64,000 nucleotides of DNA from Spirometra erinaceieuropaei (GCA_902702965.1 CACRXP010000113.1:700583-764582), one strand, 5' to 3'. Positions 47,276 to 58,963 are shown, numbered from the stretch's first letter. The notes: generated by a model from the sequence alone, not told the origin. Numbers and translations: made by a program.

Positions 47276-48397
47276 TGCAGGCAAAGTTGGAGTGTGCCGA
47301 TAAATAATTTATGCTAGTTTTGCATCATACGCTGCCTTGGGAACGCATAATCTATCAACCGGTAAAATATTACGCATCTGAAGAGCCTGTTGAGGTTATG
47401 TTGTATTGCTCTGTAGAGTCTGACTTCAAGTCATTTTTGTATTCTACCAATGTGTTTGTAATTGTGAGGATATCTGCCTCCCAGCCTTGAATATTGACGT
47501 TAGGCGCATTAAACAAGGAAAAGATATCGTCGAAATGGTCGGGTTGGGGTTAGGGGTAAAGCCGGAAAAGGACAATACGAAGGCCCTTTGGAAGTGAGTG
47601 CGAGGCCACCTTGAGTGCTGAATGTTTCATATTCCGTGTCTGGCCGTTCCTTCAAATCCCCAGCTTATCTTTAAATCTTCCATGCGCATGGTTTTGAGGG
47701 AGTTTGAGTAGCCAAATTCCGTCACGGTAGAAAATTCACAAGACACCTGTTTGTGCTTTTAGCTGATCTTCTGTTGTGAGTATGGTGGGGCCAGTTCCAG
47801 AGCTGATTCGAGAAATAGAATTTTGAGGCATTTTGCACATGACGATAAGCTGGTTTCTCTTCAAGAGTCATCTTGCCCAGGTATAACCACCATAGGTACA
47901 ATTTCCGTTCAACGTGCGCTCAAGGTATCCGGTTTTACTGGTCTTCGTTTCCTAAAGTTCCTTTCAATATCCCGTTAGGGGGCCATTCAAAGCATTTCGA
48001 ATTTCTCTGAACATATTGGGGACCTTGGCATTCTTCGCGCACGTAGTAGAGGACTGCAAATAATAACAGTCTTTGTTAGGAAACACTTCTCAATTGTTGA
48101 TTGAACGTTTTCAGGACGCCGCCTGCTTTGAGGTAGACTCTAGGCCTCAAAGCAAAGAGCAAATATCCATTTTTTGTATTGGGACTCAGGTGGATCAGCG
48201 TGCGCGATTCTTATGCGGCTGGAAAATCCCGGTCTCAGTTGACATTAAGTTTGGTCCATGGTGCAGTATTAAGCAACTGGATCGGCTTCGGATCTCGGGT
48301 GGGCAACCCGGGAATGCGAGGCCATTCGTTGGTGACAGTAAATAAGTTCGGGATGGTCATTAAAGCATCGTATAACTTACATATATATATAATGGTA
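47276..48397. other. Non-coding, nothing firmly recognised
   Basis: GTCGGGTTGGGGTTAGGGGT at 47537-47556 has two telomere-like units only. No gene recognised. Confidence 0.3.
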
Positions 48398-48905
48398 TGG
48401 GGCGCTCACCGATCGTGCTACGGAACTCACTCGTTTCGATGTGCCTTACGGGTTCACTCTCGAGCCCAACCTGCAGCCGCACAGCCTATACCGTGCGCCG
48501 CTGTGCGGCTGCTGGTTGGGCTCGAGAGAGAGAGCCCATAAGGCACAACGGAAGGAGTGACTTCCGTAAGAACGATCGGTGAGCGCTCTCCACCATTGTA
48601 TATTCCCGGTTGAAAACCGACAGGGCAACGGGCTCGTGGCCTGGTGAGTAGAGGCGTGGACTTCTAAACCAACAGGTCGCGAGTTCGAGGCTCGGGTGTT
48701 CCACACTTCGGGCTTGTGTATGGCTGGCTGACGACGGCTAATAAGCCAGAAATGGCCATCCCGGTCTCCCTTGTCTTTGTCGGTAATACCATTTTGCCTC
48801 TATATCATGCGCCGCTGTGCGGCTGCTGGTTAGGCTCGAGAGAGAGCCCTTAAGGCACAACGGAACGAGTGAGTTCCGTATGAACGATCGGTGAGCGTCC
48901 CCTAC
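48398..48905 (+). mobile_element. Composite: inverted arms, SINE body, terminal arm
   Basis: The order is minus arm (48398-48483: GGCGCTCACCGATCG to CAGCCGCACAGC), plus arm (48507-48590), SINE head and body (about 48600-48790: A-box-like TGGCCTGGTGAGTAGAGGCG, B box GAGTTCGAGGCTC, TGTTCCACACTTCGGGCTTG, TATGGCTGGCTGACGACGG), plus arm (48808-48900). The plus arms are 312 bp apart (CGATCGG at 48573 and 48885). It is highly similar to 17981-18313. Confidence 0.8.
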
Positions 48906-49084
48906 CACTATATATAAATGTATATATATTTCAGAAAACTGCCCAAAACGTTGAGATTGTGAAAATGTGAACCTGTAGATAGATGGCATCCAAAAGGACA
49001 ACTAGTTTTACAAAACGTCTATAAAATACGAACTCCTGCCTGTTTTTCCTGAATGTAAATCAAAGCCAAGGCTTGTGAGCGTCT

Positions 49085-49520
49085 GCTATGCAATGGTCAG
49101 CAAACCATGGCCCTCACAGTCTGGTATGCGCTGACAGTTCTCCGGTATGTAGTTTCTTGGCGGTAGATGCGTTTGCGTTCCCGCTGGGGGTACAGATCGT
49201 GTGCATGGCCACCAAGTCATCCACGTCTTTTCTGTTAACGTTGATAGAAATCCTGTTCAAGTGTTTGTTGTGGACCAGGGCGTATGGAGCGGAGTTCCCA
49301 GGCACGGGTTGGACGATGTCAACAACCTGCGCCCAGCCCCACCTCCGGTTTTCTTGATTCCGTCTTGACACAGGGCCCAGGTGGGGAGAAGGAGGGGAGT
49401 GCGGTAAATGCGGCACAGGTCCATTCTCATCATAAACTAATTCGCGTGTAAGTCATCACGCCTGCTACGCCTTGCTGTGGAGCACATGGCGGACATCGTC
49501 GAATGCGACGCCCGAATTGT
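49085..49520 (+). repeat. Interspersed repeat R1, plus copy
   Basis: CAGCAAACCATGGCCC at the start, GTTGTGGACCAGGGCGTATG, TCTTGACACAGGGCCCAGG, GGGGAGAAGGAGGGGAGTGC and GCGGACATCGTCGAATGCG at the end. Diverged from 33545-34015 but collinear. Confidence 0.7.
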
Positions 49521-52232
49521 CAATTTTTTAAAAGAACGTCAACTAAAGGTGCTATTTATCATATCCATCTTGCAAAGAATCAGGCTTTTAATGGGGAAGT
49601 GCACATTTGAAAAAAATTGTTTATTTCAAAATTTAAAGTGCTCCAAATAACACAGAGCGGCCTGCTGCTTAACGGAGTCCTAAAACTTCCATATTTTTAC
49701 CGCCACGCTATTCAGTGTCGCATGGCAAATAAAGTGAAATCGCACTTCTCGCTCCACATATTTCCAAAGCGTCTCGGATCAGCTGAGGCATTTGTCAATA
49801 GAAACCGTCATAAAGTGAGAAAAGCCTTTCAGTACAAGAATAACTTGTTCATGTACTTACTTATCACACTGGCAAAACCACTAAAGGCACCTTGGCTGTT
49901 TCTGTGTGACAGAATGACGAATGCACTGCATGCGAACGAACAATCAACAAACTGCTGTTTTTTGTTTGGATAATTTTTAAAATTTTTTTCCCTTAGTCAA
50001 ACGTCCTGTATTTAGCTAAAATGAAATTACTTAAAGTACAAGTTTCTAGGAATTCTAGATTTTTGGCGGACGATTAATTCTAGGTTATTAAGTCCTAATT
50101 TGTAATCCAAACTCTTTTGAAGAATTGTCACTTCTTTAGTGTTGTCAAACTCTACGGAATGAAGGGTGGACGGATTTTGCTTTAAAGGCATGTTCTTGCG
50201 AAATTGGCGGTACTTCATGAGTTAGACCACCTACGGCATAGATACTAGATATAGGGTTAGTGGGGGTATACGGTAAAAACTGAGAAGTCTTTCGGGGCAT
50301 AATGGTACTGTTAAAAAGAGAAACTCTCCTTCAAAATACATGCATCAGGTTCTGTAAAAGTACTCAGGGAGAGGCACAGGTAAAGTTCTTTTAAGAAGGA
50401 AACCTTCAGTCGAAGCAAAATTTTATACTGAAATTATTTATAGCAGTTTGACTCGTTTTTTGAACACAATGAACAAGAAAACATTGCAAGAATTTACTTG
50501 ATTCACAAAGGCGTCGATTCCAAATAGGAATAAAGGGAGTATTAACTAAACTTATTTGACAAGCTTATTCACTAGTAGGGAACAAACAGGGGAGACGAGA
50601 GACGCAAGAACTGGCGGAAACGGGGTTTTAAGCCACATTCCCTGCTTGAATCCTTAAAACTGCTGTTGTCGTGTTCATGCCCTGTTTTCAGGAGTCGTAA
50701 GTATGCAATATCGCCGTCGTGCGACATATGCATAACCACGAAAAGTGTCTCCAAATGTTTATAGTACTTAAGTAGTTGGACTGCCTTTTGTGGTCCAAAA
50801 AGATACTCATAGGCAACCGATCTCTCAGGACAAATATCAGCTCTATGAGAAACCCTTAGTCGCTTTCTTTTTGAAAATGAAGTTTCATATCTACAGAATC
50901 CATTTAAACGTAGAAGAAGCAGTTTCGATCTCTAGGAAAGGCACTTTATTTGCCTGCTAAGGACGAAACATACGTAAAATATATTTGTTGACGCCGTGTT
51001 TGTCACCTGAGTCATTATCAGCCTCTAAGTACGTATGAGAATGCATCGTCTGCTAACTGGACAAGGGCCAAGTTTGGGGTTCATAGAGTTGCCATCTGAA
51101 AACCTGTTCTTCAGCTCTGAGCAGCTTTACGGCTCACTTTAGCATGTATGCGCACGCCAACGAAGTCGACTCTGTGGCAAAATCCACCAGGTGAGATTTG
51201 CCATGCGAAGATACATGACGGCAATTTGACTCAGTCAAACTAATCTTCATTACCAAGTGACAAATTTCGGCCTGGATCCAGTTGGCGACGGCAATGCCGA
51301 AGCTGGACGCTGCGTAGCCTCTGACACAGTCCTGATAGAGTGTTAGGCGCATCCCAGCTCTAGCGCAGACTTTGCGTTTATCGTACGTGGGTTATGTCGC
51401 AGATATCGATTGAGTGAACTTCTACGGTTGCCCTTCTTCAAGTAATGAGTGCTGGGTCCCCGGATCTCCGCTAGCGGCAGCACCTTCAGCTTGTGACACG
51501 ATTATTGGAGAAGGAGGTTACAGCGAGGCTCAGTCATCAATTGTCGGTGCTCGTTCCTCACTTGATAGACCTTTGACCACTGCTCTGATTTAGCGAGCTG
51601 GAGTATGTTTGCCAGAGGAAACTGCAAGATAGATCGGAGCGGCCGAAATCCTAGTTTCCGGATGACAACGCGCGTACTTGCGCAGTCGTCTTTGCGCCCC
51701 TAGCAGACTTTGTGCGGCTGACTACAAAGAATGAACACCCAGGACTGTGGATGACTCACTTGACAACTTCAGTGTGGACGAGTAGGATTTGCATATTTTT
51801 CACGAGGACACGCGACTGAAAGGTCAGGAAAGCAAAGTGAAACTGAGTATTCTTTCTCTGCATCTGAGTAGACAAGTGTCCGTTTCTTGGGTTGCGACGC
51901 GCAAGTTACTTCTACTAACCCTTATTTCCACTAACTGTAAAACAAGTAAGAATAAAACCAGCTCAAACAGTTTAATTTTATAAAACCTGGAGTAGTTAAA
52001 AAAATTATTGCGTTCTTCCTAAGAATCCAACCAAAAAAGCATATTAAAATAAAAGAACTCTGGACGTGAAACCTTTAATGCTACCCAGCAAAAAAACAAA
52101 TTATATAAACAGCAGAACAGGAAGAATTGTTGTTGCCTAGCAAAAAGGGCCAACAAACTTGAGTTGCAGGATTCACATTCCGTTTAAGATTTTTGATTCA
52201 TTGAACAGAAAGATGTCAGGACATAAAAAAGG
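49521..52232. other. Non-coding, nothing recognised
   Basis: AT-rich. The ORF at 49617-49973 has a basic, protein-like translation but no motif and no supporting splice context. Confidence 0.3.
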
Positions 52233-52264
52233 TAGACACAATCGCTGGAGAAAGAACTTTATTC

Positions 52265-52306
52265 GTCTGACGTTTCGGACTCCTGCTCGAACCCATCATC
52301 AGTGAC
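52265..52306 (-). ncRNA. Hammerhead ribozyme with intact core
   Basis: Reverse complement: stem I GTCA, then CTGATGA, a single T, stem II GGGTTC-GAGCAG-GAGTCC (six pairs, two G-T), GAAA, CGTC, AGAC. All conserved core residues (CUGAUGA, GAAA) and the GUC cleavage triplet are present. Stem I has three pairs with one A-A mismatch next to the core. Stem III is only A-U and C-G with no loop, as in hammerheads expected to act as dimers. This is the best candidate here for catalytic activity. Confidence 0.75.
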
Positions 52307-52320
52307 AATAGCAGATACGG

Positions 52321-52362
52321 GTCTTCGATGATGGGTCCGAGCAGAATTCCGTAACGTAAGGC
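52321..52362 (+). ncRNA. Hammerhead fold remnant
   Basis: GTCT, then TCGATGA in place of CTGATGA, stem II region, GTAA in place of GAAA, CGTA, AGGC. Two core positions are lost; probably inactive. Confidence 0.5.
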
Positions 52363-52450
52363 GAACAGAGCTCTTGTTACAGCGATCGTGTCTACTTCTT
52401 CATGACATCTTCCTAGGACTCGTCTCTTTGCTTCTATTGGCGATGTCGGG

Positions 52451-53656
52451 GCAGTTTGCACAGTAAGGTACGGATAGTTCTAGAGTCCCACTCTGGCCAA
52501 TTCCAGGCATAAAAAATTAACCACATTACAGAGATCTCAAATTATACCCAAGGCTTCTAGTGCAAGCAGAATAAAGTCAAAGTACTTACTACTTGAGAAT
52601 AATTACAACATGTTACGAACTGTTCGGGATGCGTTTCTGACAAGCAGAGTAAACAGTTAGATGTCCATTAAAAAAATTAAATATTACACTACCTTCTTGA
52701 ACCTTAAACAAAATTCGACACTTTGTTGGCTGTTATAACATCACATGGACAGGTTGGGCGCTTTCCTGGTAGATTAGACAAGAACATGTGACTAGGAGGC
52801 AAGTGGTTATTAAAGGATTGAGCATTAACGGGCAGTTGGTATTTCAGATTGATAACTCGCGCTTAATTTGACTATTCTTCGACATCTCAACGTGTTTTTT
52901 CATAAATTGATACATTTCGTAACTTAAGAGGTTGGGCAAATGACTGTCCTACACAACTTTGCAAGGAGGGTGGAAGTCTGCCTTTGAAATTGGAAAATAG
53001 ACGTGACCCACCGGGTTATCTGACCAACGTTACTCGCTATTTGCTATCTCATGGGCGCTGATCAAGTCACTTAAGTGGCTACTCGTGTGCAACGTTGACA
53101 TACAAATTCGCTGGAAAAGTGCATCGGATGTTGACCATGACGACAAAAGTAACAAAAATCGGGGTGTGGATTTCAGGCGCCTGCGCTCAGACAACGGGGA
53201 TCAATAAGCCCAGTATAAGGTCGACCGTCAACGTCCTAAGGAGGACATGGATTATGCGTCAACAGTCATATAACACCGGCTCTCCCTGAGCCCCTAATAT
53301 GACGGCTATCATCGTCCAGTATTGGTTTTCGGTGTCAGTCAACAAGCGCAATGGCCTCCCATCCTCATATTCTGTGACAAGACTTTGCATTGGCAAAGGA
53401 GTTAACAACACGGGCTGCCAACGGCTCTACTAACGACAGGCTATACTGACGAGCAATCGTCACTTTAAGAATTAACAACGATTGTAAAACTATGGCGAAA
53501 AGCAAATCGGGTTAGACTAACAAGCATTCCTCAAATTATGGGCGAACCTCATCGATGGATATGGGAGCGGCTAATTAAAGTAGGCATGTGGTTGCGTGAC
53601 AACAGCGTCTCGTAAACTATTAGTTCCTGATGCCTTTATTACTATTCTATGCGACT
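52451..53656. other. Non-coding, nothing recognised
   Basis: No gene or repeat recognised. Confidence 0.3.
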
Positions 53657-53775
53657 GTCACTGATGATGGGTTCTAGTGAGAATCCGGGATGTCTGACCA
53701 ATAAACGTCTGGTCCTAGCAATCGCAGCTTCTTCTAAACTGCTTCCTGGAACTTGCTTCTTCGCTTTTATTGACT
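53657..53775 (+). mobile_element. Solo hammerhead-bearing PLE LTR-like unit
   Basis: The plus hammerhead (53657-53698) reads GTCA, CTGATGA, T, GGGTTC, a six-base loop TAGTGA, GAATCC, then GGGA where GAAA should be, TGTC, TGAC. Stem II is fully paired and CTGATGA is intact, but the GAAA box is lost. The tail (CTGCTTCCTGGAACTTGCTT, TTCGCTTTTATTGAC) follows. No inverted partner is visible here, unlike the other loci. Confidence 0.65.
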
Positions 53776-54284
53776 AAATACGCACTTGTCTTCTGATCAG
53801 CCGAAAGAATAGTCACGCCGTTCCCTCTGTCCAATCGATTTGTATCGCATGTCACTAAACCACTTGCTCAGGAATAGCTTTCCCTGAAAATCTCACACAT
53901 CTCAAAACGAATTTGCTGTAAACCCCAAACACCATCATTTCCTCCGCGCTACATACCAATTTCCGCTAGTTCTCAATAGTTCTGTGAGTCATTTATGGGG
54001 TGATGGCAAACACTGGCGTCCACAAACACTTCCTTGGACTCAATTCCTCCTGGTTTTGATAACCAGAAATAGAGAGGTATTCGGATAAAATGTAAAAAAG
54101 TCGCGTGACAATTTACTTGTAAGAGTATAAGGACATTGATGTCGTATGTAATGATTTTAGGGCAATTAGTTAGTCGACAAGTAGTCCAGAGGAAACGAAA
54201 TTGCTCCTGTCCATCTGTGTACAGTATACCTAATTTGTTGCCATTCGTGTAAGCCGATACTGGGTGCCCAAAAATGTCCACTAG
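53776..54284. other. Non-coding, nothing recognised
   Basis: No gene or repeat recognised. Confidence 0.3.
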
Positions 54285-54460
54285 CGGCCTGCTAGGCTAC
54301 CATGTGGGTACAGCTGTGGGGCGTCCATGTCCGCCTCCGGTGGCCTTGACATTGTATTGCCGCTGAATCAAGCTGGGTGAGCAAAGGGGGGGCGCGATAG
54401 ATGCTCTGAAAGTCTCCCACACCATAAACTAATTAACGCGCAAATCACCGGTGTTAATCT
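54285..54460 (+). repeat. R1 repeat fragment
   Basis: GGGGCGTCCATGTCCGCCTCC, GGTGGCCTTGACATTG, GATAGATGCTCTGAAAGTCT and CACCATAAACTAATTAACGC align with the right half of the copy at 49085-49520. Confidence 0.5.
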
Positions 54461-54469
54461 GTCCACTTG

Positions 54470-54470
<1 letters not shown>

Positions 54471-54522
<52 letters not shown>
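54471..54522. repeat. (CA)26 microsatellite
   Basis: Twenty-six perfect CA units directly after the R1 fragment. Confidence 0.95.
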
Positions 54523-54524
<2 letters not shown>

Positions 54525-55361
54525 GGAAAGCGTCATATGCCACAATGGGACTGTAATTGTAGAGCCATCTGTCATATATAACTTCATAAATAGTTATCGT
54601 AGGCTCTACGCTTTTAACAGAAATGAACTTAATCGATGCCAGTCTGTGCTATTTAAGTTCAGTTTCTGCATAAATTATAAACAATAATATATCCAATGCT
54701 GTCGTACGTCGAGGTTTTTATTACAAACTCTTTCCGCACGCGCACATTAAACTGAACACCGAAGTTTCTCCGGCAGAATCATAGAAAATCGCAAGAAAAA
54801 CTAGAAAAAAACTGCAAGTGAGGGATAGCGGGAAAATGCAGTGTTTTTCATGTGCAATTTGCAGAAGCAATTTGCGCACTCTTCCATTTGCGGCTGTGCT
54901 TCAATTAATTTTTAATTCTTTTCGATTGACTAAAATCAGATTTAGCCTCCGTTAGGAGCGTTTTTACCAATGTTGTTAGCAAATAAAGTTGGTCAGAATT
55001 TTTTTAAAATGATCAAGAACTAAGGTTACGGCACTAGATTATGTCTAAAAGAATGGCTCGTACCGTACATTACCTAACCTAGAGTTGCATTGACTCGGGT
55101 ATGGGAAGCGATTCCAAGAGATCCACCCCAAATGAGCCAGTTTTTTTCAGGATAGACTAGATAGGGCATCTCAGCTTCTATAATTACAATCCACGGAAGT
55201 GCTCAAGAGAGCATCCCGGCTCGACTGGCCAGGTGTTGAAGTATGCAGCTGGCATGCAGTTGCTATGCGCTTGTGTGCAGGTCAATATTATCGGCCCCCA
55301 CGCTCATCGTACGCAGTCGAGTTGCTGACGGCCGGATTTCTTTATCCGTGTGGCCTTTTGG
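54523..55361. other. Non-coding, nothing recognised
   Basis: AT-rich. It lies downstream of the PLE at 55362-57440 and may include its 3' untranslated end. Confidence 0.35.
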
Positions 55362-57440
55362 TCAATTTAGCTCGCCGATACTGAGACCAGGAACAGTGGT
55401 CATCCGCACGCTGTCCTCGCGGCTAGCTACTTTGCCTAGGCAAAGTCTCAGTGCCGAATATGGAGAGGGGAAGTCGTTGCGCTTGATAATTAATTGAGGA
55501 CCGGAAAACCATGACCCGAGCTCTTTGCGGCTCACACGGCCGTCACCTCGAGCAAGAATTTATGCTTCGCTAAACTTGAATGTGCGGTCGGGTCCCGTAG
55601 AATGAGCCGCGACTTGGGAGCTGGCATCGTTCCTCCCTACTGCTGCTGCCTGTTCGGTCATCCGCGTCCAGAGTAGTCTTCCGGTTGATCCGGCACAGTT
55701 GTTTTGCCCGCAGCTGCACCAGACCCGCTAAATGACGCCAACTGTTTCTTGCCGTAACAATGGGTTTTTCGGCCTCGTGATCTGGCGCCTTATGGTTGCC
55801 TCCGGTCTGTTTGCGACTTCAATTCCAAGGGGCGTGATAAAGCGGCTGACAGCTTTCGAGACATTCTCGACGTAAGGAAATTTCGTTAAATTCGGAGTCG
55901 GTTGCATTTTGTCTCGCATCTTGTTTGCGAAGGCACTGGTTGCCAAAGTTGCACGGGTAGCCACTGGCTTTTAATGCCCGTCGAAGGTATCGCCATTCAG
56001 CAACCGTGTCTTCCTGTTCGCTGAAGTGTGTCTCCGAACGCTGGTATAGTGCCCTCAAACAAATGCGTTTGTGACTGACTGGATGATTGCCGTTGTTGTG
56101 TTTTTCGCTGTCCTGAATACTTTGTTTTTTTAGGCTAGTGTAATCTTTTTGGCAGACGTGAACATCAACAAAGGCCAGCTGGCTGTTTTCCTCTTCCTTC
56201 ATAGTAAATTGAATGTCCGTCTTTTGAATTACAGCAGCTGATCCCGCTCGATGACGACGAGGGCATCATCCACATACCGAGCCCAGAATTGCCCTATGTG
56301 GTGTCGGAAAACCAGCGACTCCAACCGTTATAGGACCGCCTCGGCTATGAGTCCCGAAATTTGCGAACCCATTGGCGCGCCCTTCACCTACTTGTGGATT
56401 GTTCCGTCGAACGTAAAGTACGTCTTGAAACAGAACTGCAGAAGTTGGAGGATTTGGGAATGTCCAAGGCGATTCTCCGTTTCATCGTAATTGTCTCGTA
56501 AAAGTAGTTCGATGGTCTCGACTGCCAGGTTTTGCGGAATAGACGTAAAAAGGGACGTGAAATCAAAGGATACCATGACGTCGCTTGGCAGGAGGCTTAC
56601 CCCTTTAAGTGCTTCCCAGAATTGTTTTGACAAAGTGACTGTATTGGTGGAATTTGCGGTCAGAAATCTGAGACGCCAAAATAGCCATTTTGTCAGTCCG
56701 TAATTTGGAGTACCCTTGAGTGAGACGATGGGCCGGATGGGAACACCCTATTTATGCACCTTGGGAAGGCCATAGAAGTGGGCCATGGCCGTGTCCAGGG
56801 CTCTCGTTATTCGTCGGTCAGCCGGTAATAATGCACCCGAGTTTTCCAATGCCATCAGCGTATCATTGATTTCTCGTTTTAGTGTTTTTACCGGGTTGGT
56901 TTCGCAAAGGACGTCGAACTGTTGATCATCCATCAAACCTTTGGCCTTCTAGTCTGTCCTGTCCAAAACAACCGTGGAGCACCGCTTGTCCACAGGCACG
57001 ATTACGATATCTTTATTGGTCTTAAGTGCCTTAAGTACAGCACGTTCGATCTTGGGCAGCACTTCGCTCAGTTTGTGAGCCATAAACAGAAATGATATTT
57101 GGTGTCGGATGAGGTTCTTGATCTCGTCCGTCGCCTCCGTCTGACTGAGGATAGATTCCACCGCTGCAATCACGCTGACGGGTTTTGCATTAACTGTGTT
57201 GAATGAAGCTTCGTGCCGCAGGGCCTGCATTCGATCCTTCGCCAGCTCCTTTGACGACAGGTTGTGCACCATTCTGTCGTTTTTGGGCGACGCTGGATTG
57301 GGTAGCTTGTCAAATTTGTTCACTAAAGCTGCGTCTCGTACCGTCGTATGTTCACGGACACGTTCAGACACCACCTGCGGAGCAGATTTGTACCTAAACC
57401 GCCAACGAACTCATGGCATTTGGTCTTCTCTAGGTCACTT
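55362..57440 (-). pseudogene. Penelope-like element: reverse transcriptase plus GIY-YIG endonuclease, nearly complete
   Basis: Reading from 57374 downward in one frame: an N-terminal region (VSERVREHTTVRDAAL, SPKNDRMVHNLSSKEL), KDIVIVPVDK, DDQQFDVL, GLPKVHK then GVPIRPIVS (the PLE palm entry), SFDFTSLFTSIPQ, KGAPMGSQISG and the catalytic YVDD (56265-56276, intact). Then AFVDVHVCQKD and HNNGNHPVSHKRICLRALYQR in another frame, and back in frame PYVENVSKAVSRFITPLGI and ANRPEATIRRQI. The endonuclease region follows (CSCGQNNC, SQVAAHSTGP, FKFSEA) and the C-terminus WFSGPQLIIKRNDFPSPYSAL, ending at 55362. Five in-frame stops (three TAG, two TAA) and at least two frameshifts make it inactive, yet the order and length are near complete. 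An LTR-like hammerhead unit lies just upstream in the same orientation. Confidence 0.9.
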
Positions 57441-57774
57441 CTCTGGCGGTCATTGCCAATCCTGGTGTGGCAGTCTTGAAGGGGTGCTCGCATCATTTTT
57501 CTGTCATGTTGAAACATACTGCTCGTCCTGCCGACTCCATGTTTGTCGGGGGGCTTGTATGAGATACATTTCGGTAACACGTTGTTGTCGGGGCACCTGT
57601 GCAGAAACCGAATTTGCGCATGCGTAGAGGCTCCTCGATGGGCGGAGGTTTCCCATTGTCGGACCGATCGAAGCGCGTTGCGCCCAAACAAAATGTTAAT
57701 AGAAGTGAAGAGGCGAGTTCCAGGAAGTAGTCGCGAAGAAGTAGACACGATCGCTTGAACAAGAGCTTTATTAA

Positions 57775-57815
57775 CCTTACGTTTCGGACTTTCCATCGAA
57801 TCCACCATCAGAGAC
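57775..57815 (-). ncRNA. Hammerhead ribozyme at the 5' end of the minus-strand PLE
   Basis: GTCT, CTGATGG (A9 changed to G), T, GGATTC, loop, AAGTCC, GAAA, CGTA, AGG. Stem II has five pairs with one end mismatch. The cleavage triplet is GUA, which hammerheads tolerate. The A9 change probably lowers activity. Confidence 0.65.
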
Positions 57816-57895
57816 AGATAGGCATGTAGGGGCCTAGCGATTGCATCCTATAAATACTGCAACAACTGGGTAATTTACCACTCCTATCTGACTCT

Positions 57896-57937
57896 GTCCT
57901 TGATGATGGATTCAAGTGAGAATCCGAAACGTCAGAC
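57896..57937 (+). ncRNA. Hammerhead ribozyme fold, C3 changed to U
   Basis: GTCC, TTGATGA, T, GGATTC-AAGTGA-GAATCC (six Watson-Crick pairs), GAAA, CGTC, AGAC. Apart from C3 and one stem I mismatch, the consensus is met. Confidence 0.65.
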
Positions 57938-58015
57938 TAATAAAGCTCTTGTTCCGGCGATTTTATCTCCTTCTTCGCAATTACTTCCTGGAACTTACCT
58001 CTTCGCTGCTACTAA

Positions 58016-58963
58016 CAAGTCTCCTAACAAGAAAAATGGAGGGATAACCGATATAAAAGAACGCGCCGACAGTTAAAGAGAAGGAAATAATCATCTAATT
58101 GCCTTTTTGAGGTGATCTGACCAGAACCTTGCTACTGCTCTTAATTAGCCAGCGGCTAAGAAATAAGTTAATTCTCTCGAGCATGGCCTTTTTTTCTTAT
58201 CGGAGTCAAGGTTAGAGTACCTTTTCGGACCTTCTTAATGTGGATATACACGTTTACTTATTCTCACAGAACTGGTAATATTGTTTGAAATACAGGCTAA
58301 TTTACAGACGGATGTGAGGCTATAATCGTGCTTAGCTCAGTCAAGACAAACTAAAGTGCAGCTTCAATGCAAATGTGGTCCACTTGAATGACAGTCGTCG
58401 CTAATGAATCAGTTTGATTTGTCTGCATGGCGCCGGCGAAACATTAAACTCTTATTAGAGCGAATGTTTTTAACAGCGCAGGTTGTAGCCATACAGATAG
58501 CTAACCATGTGTCTGTTCAAACTATCCAATTGCCCTGTCCCATCCTGAACCTCACACATGCCTACTCGCATCCTATTACACTGACGAAACAGAGTCGCAC
58601 AAAGCTGACATCCTTTCATTGCCCCGACCACAAAACTAGATCATAATTCCCCGCTCTTCTAAAACGTCATCTGTCCTTTCCATAATTTTTGTTTTTCATC
58701 ATTCACTGCCCTAATTTGGCGCATGTTAACATGCAGGCCTGATTATGAGCAACCAAGAACGTGTGTTTGTCGAATTTTACTTCCTCAATGTTGAAAACGA
58801 TATCACCGCAGATTATTTCGAAATGCCGGTTTTGATCTTATTTGCCTAATTTTGGCTGTATGGATTTTCTAACTTCTAATCGCGTGGTCTATTATGAATG
58901 TCAACTATCTGTACTTGAGGCAATGAAAAGCCTTTAAAAGTCTGTTGCTCAGTATGGGCTGGA
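58016..58963. other. Non-coding up to the plus-strand PLE
   Basis: No gene or repeat recognised. It may contain the decayed N-terminal part of the PLE at 58964-60470. Confidence 0.3.

Larger units (their letters stand above)
52233..52450. mobile_element. Inverted pair of hammerhead-bearing PLE LTR-like units
   Basis: A minus unit (52233-52312) and a plus unit (52321-52447) lie back to back. The plus unit ends TTCCTAGGACTCGTCTC, GCTTCTATTGGCGATG, as at 29.5 kb. Confidence 0.75.
57700..58015. mobile_element. PLE LTR-like units, inverted pair between the two PLEs
   Basis: The minus unit (57700-57815) is immediately upstream of the minus-strand PLE. Its tail CTTCGCGACTACTTCCTGGA and CTCGCCTCTTCACTTCTATT runs into the PLE 5' region. 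The inverted plus unit (57896-58015) carries the same tail (ATTACTTCCTGGAACTTACC, CTTCGCTGCTACTAAC). A spacer of about 80 bp separates the hammerheads. This locus links the dispersed hammerhead units to the PLE. Confidence 0.8.

Noticed and set aside
57323..57808. 161-residue minus-strand ORF as a separate gene
   Set aside because: Its start is the hammerhead/LTR-like unit and its end overlaps the PLE N-terminal region in another frame; it is part of the PLE 5' region.
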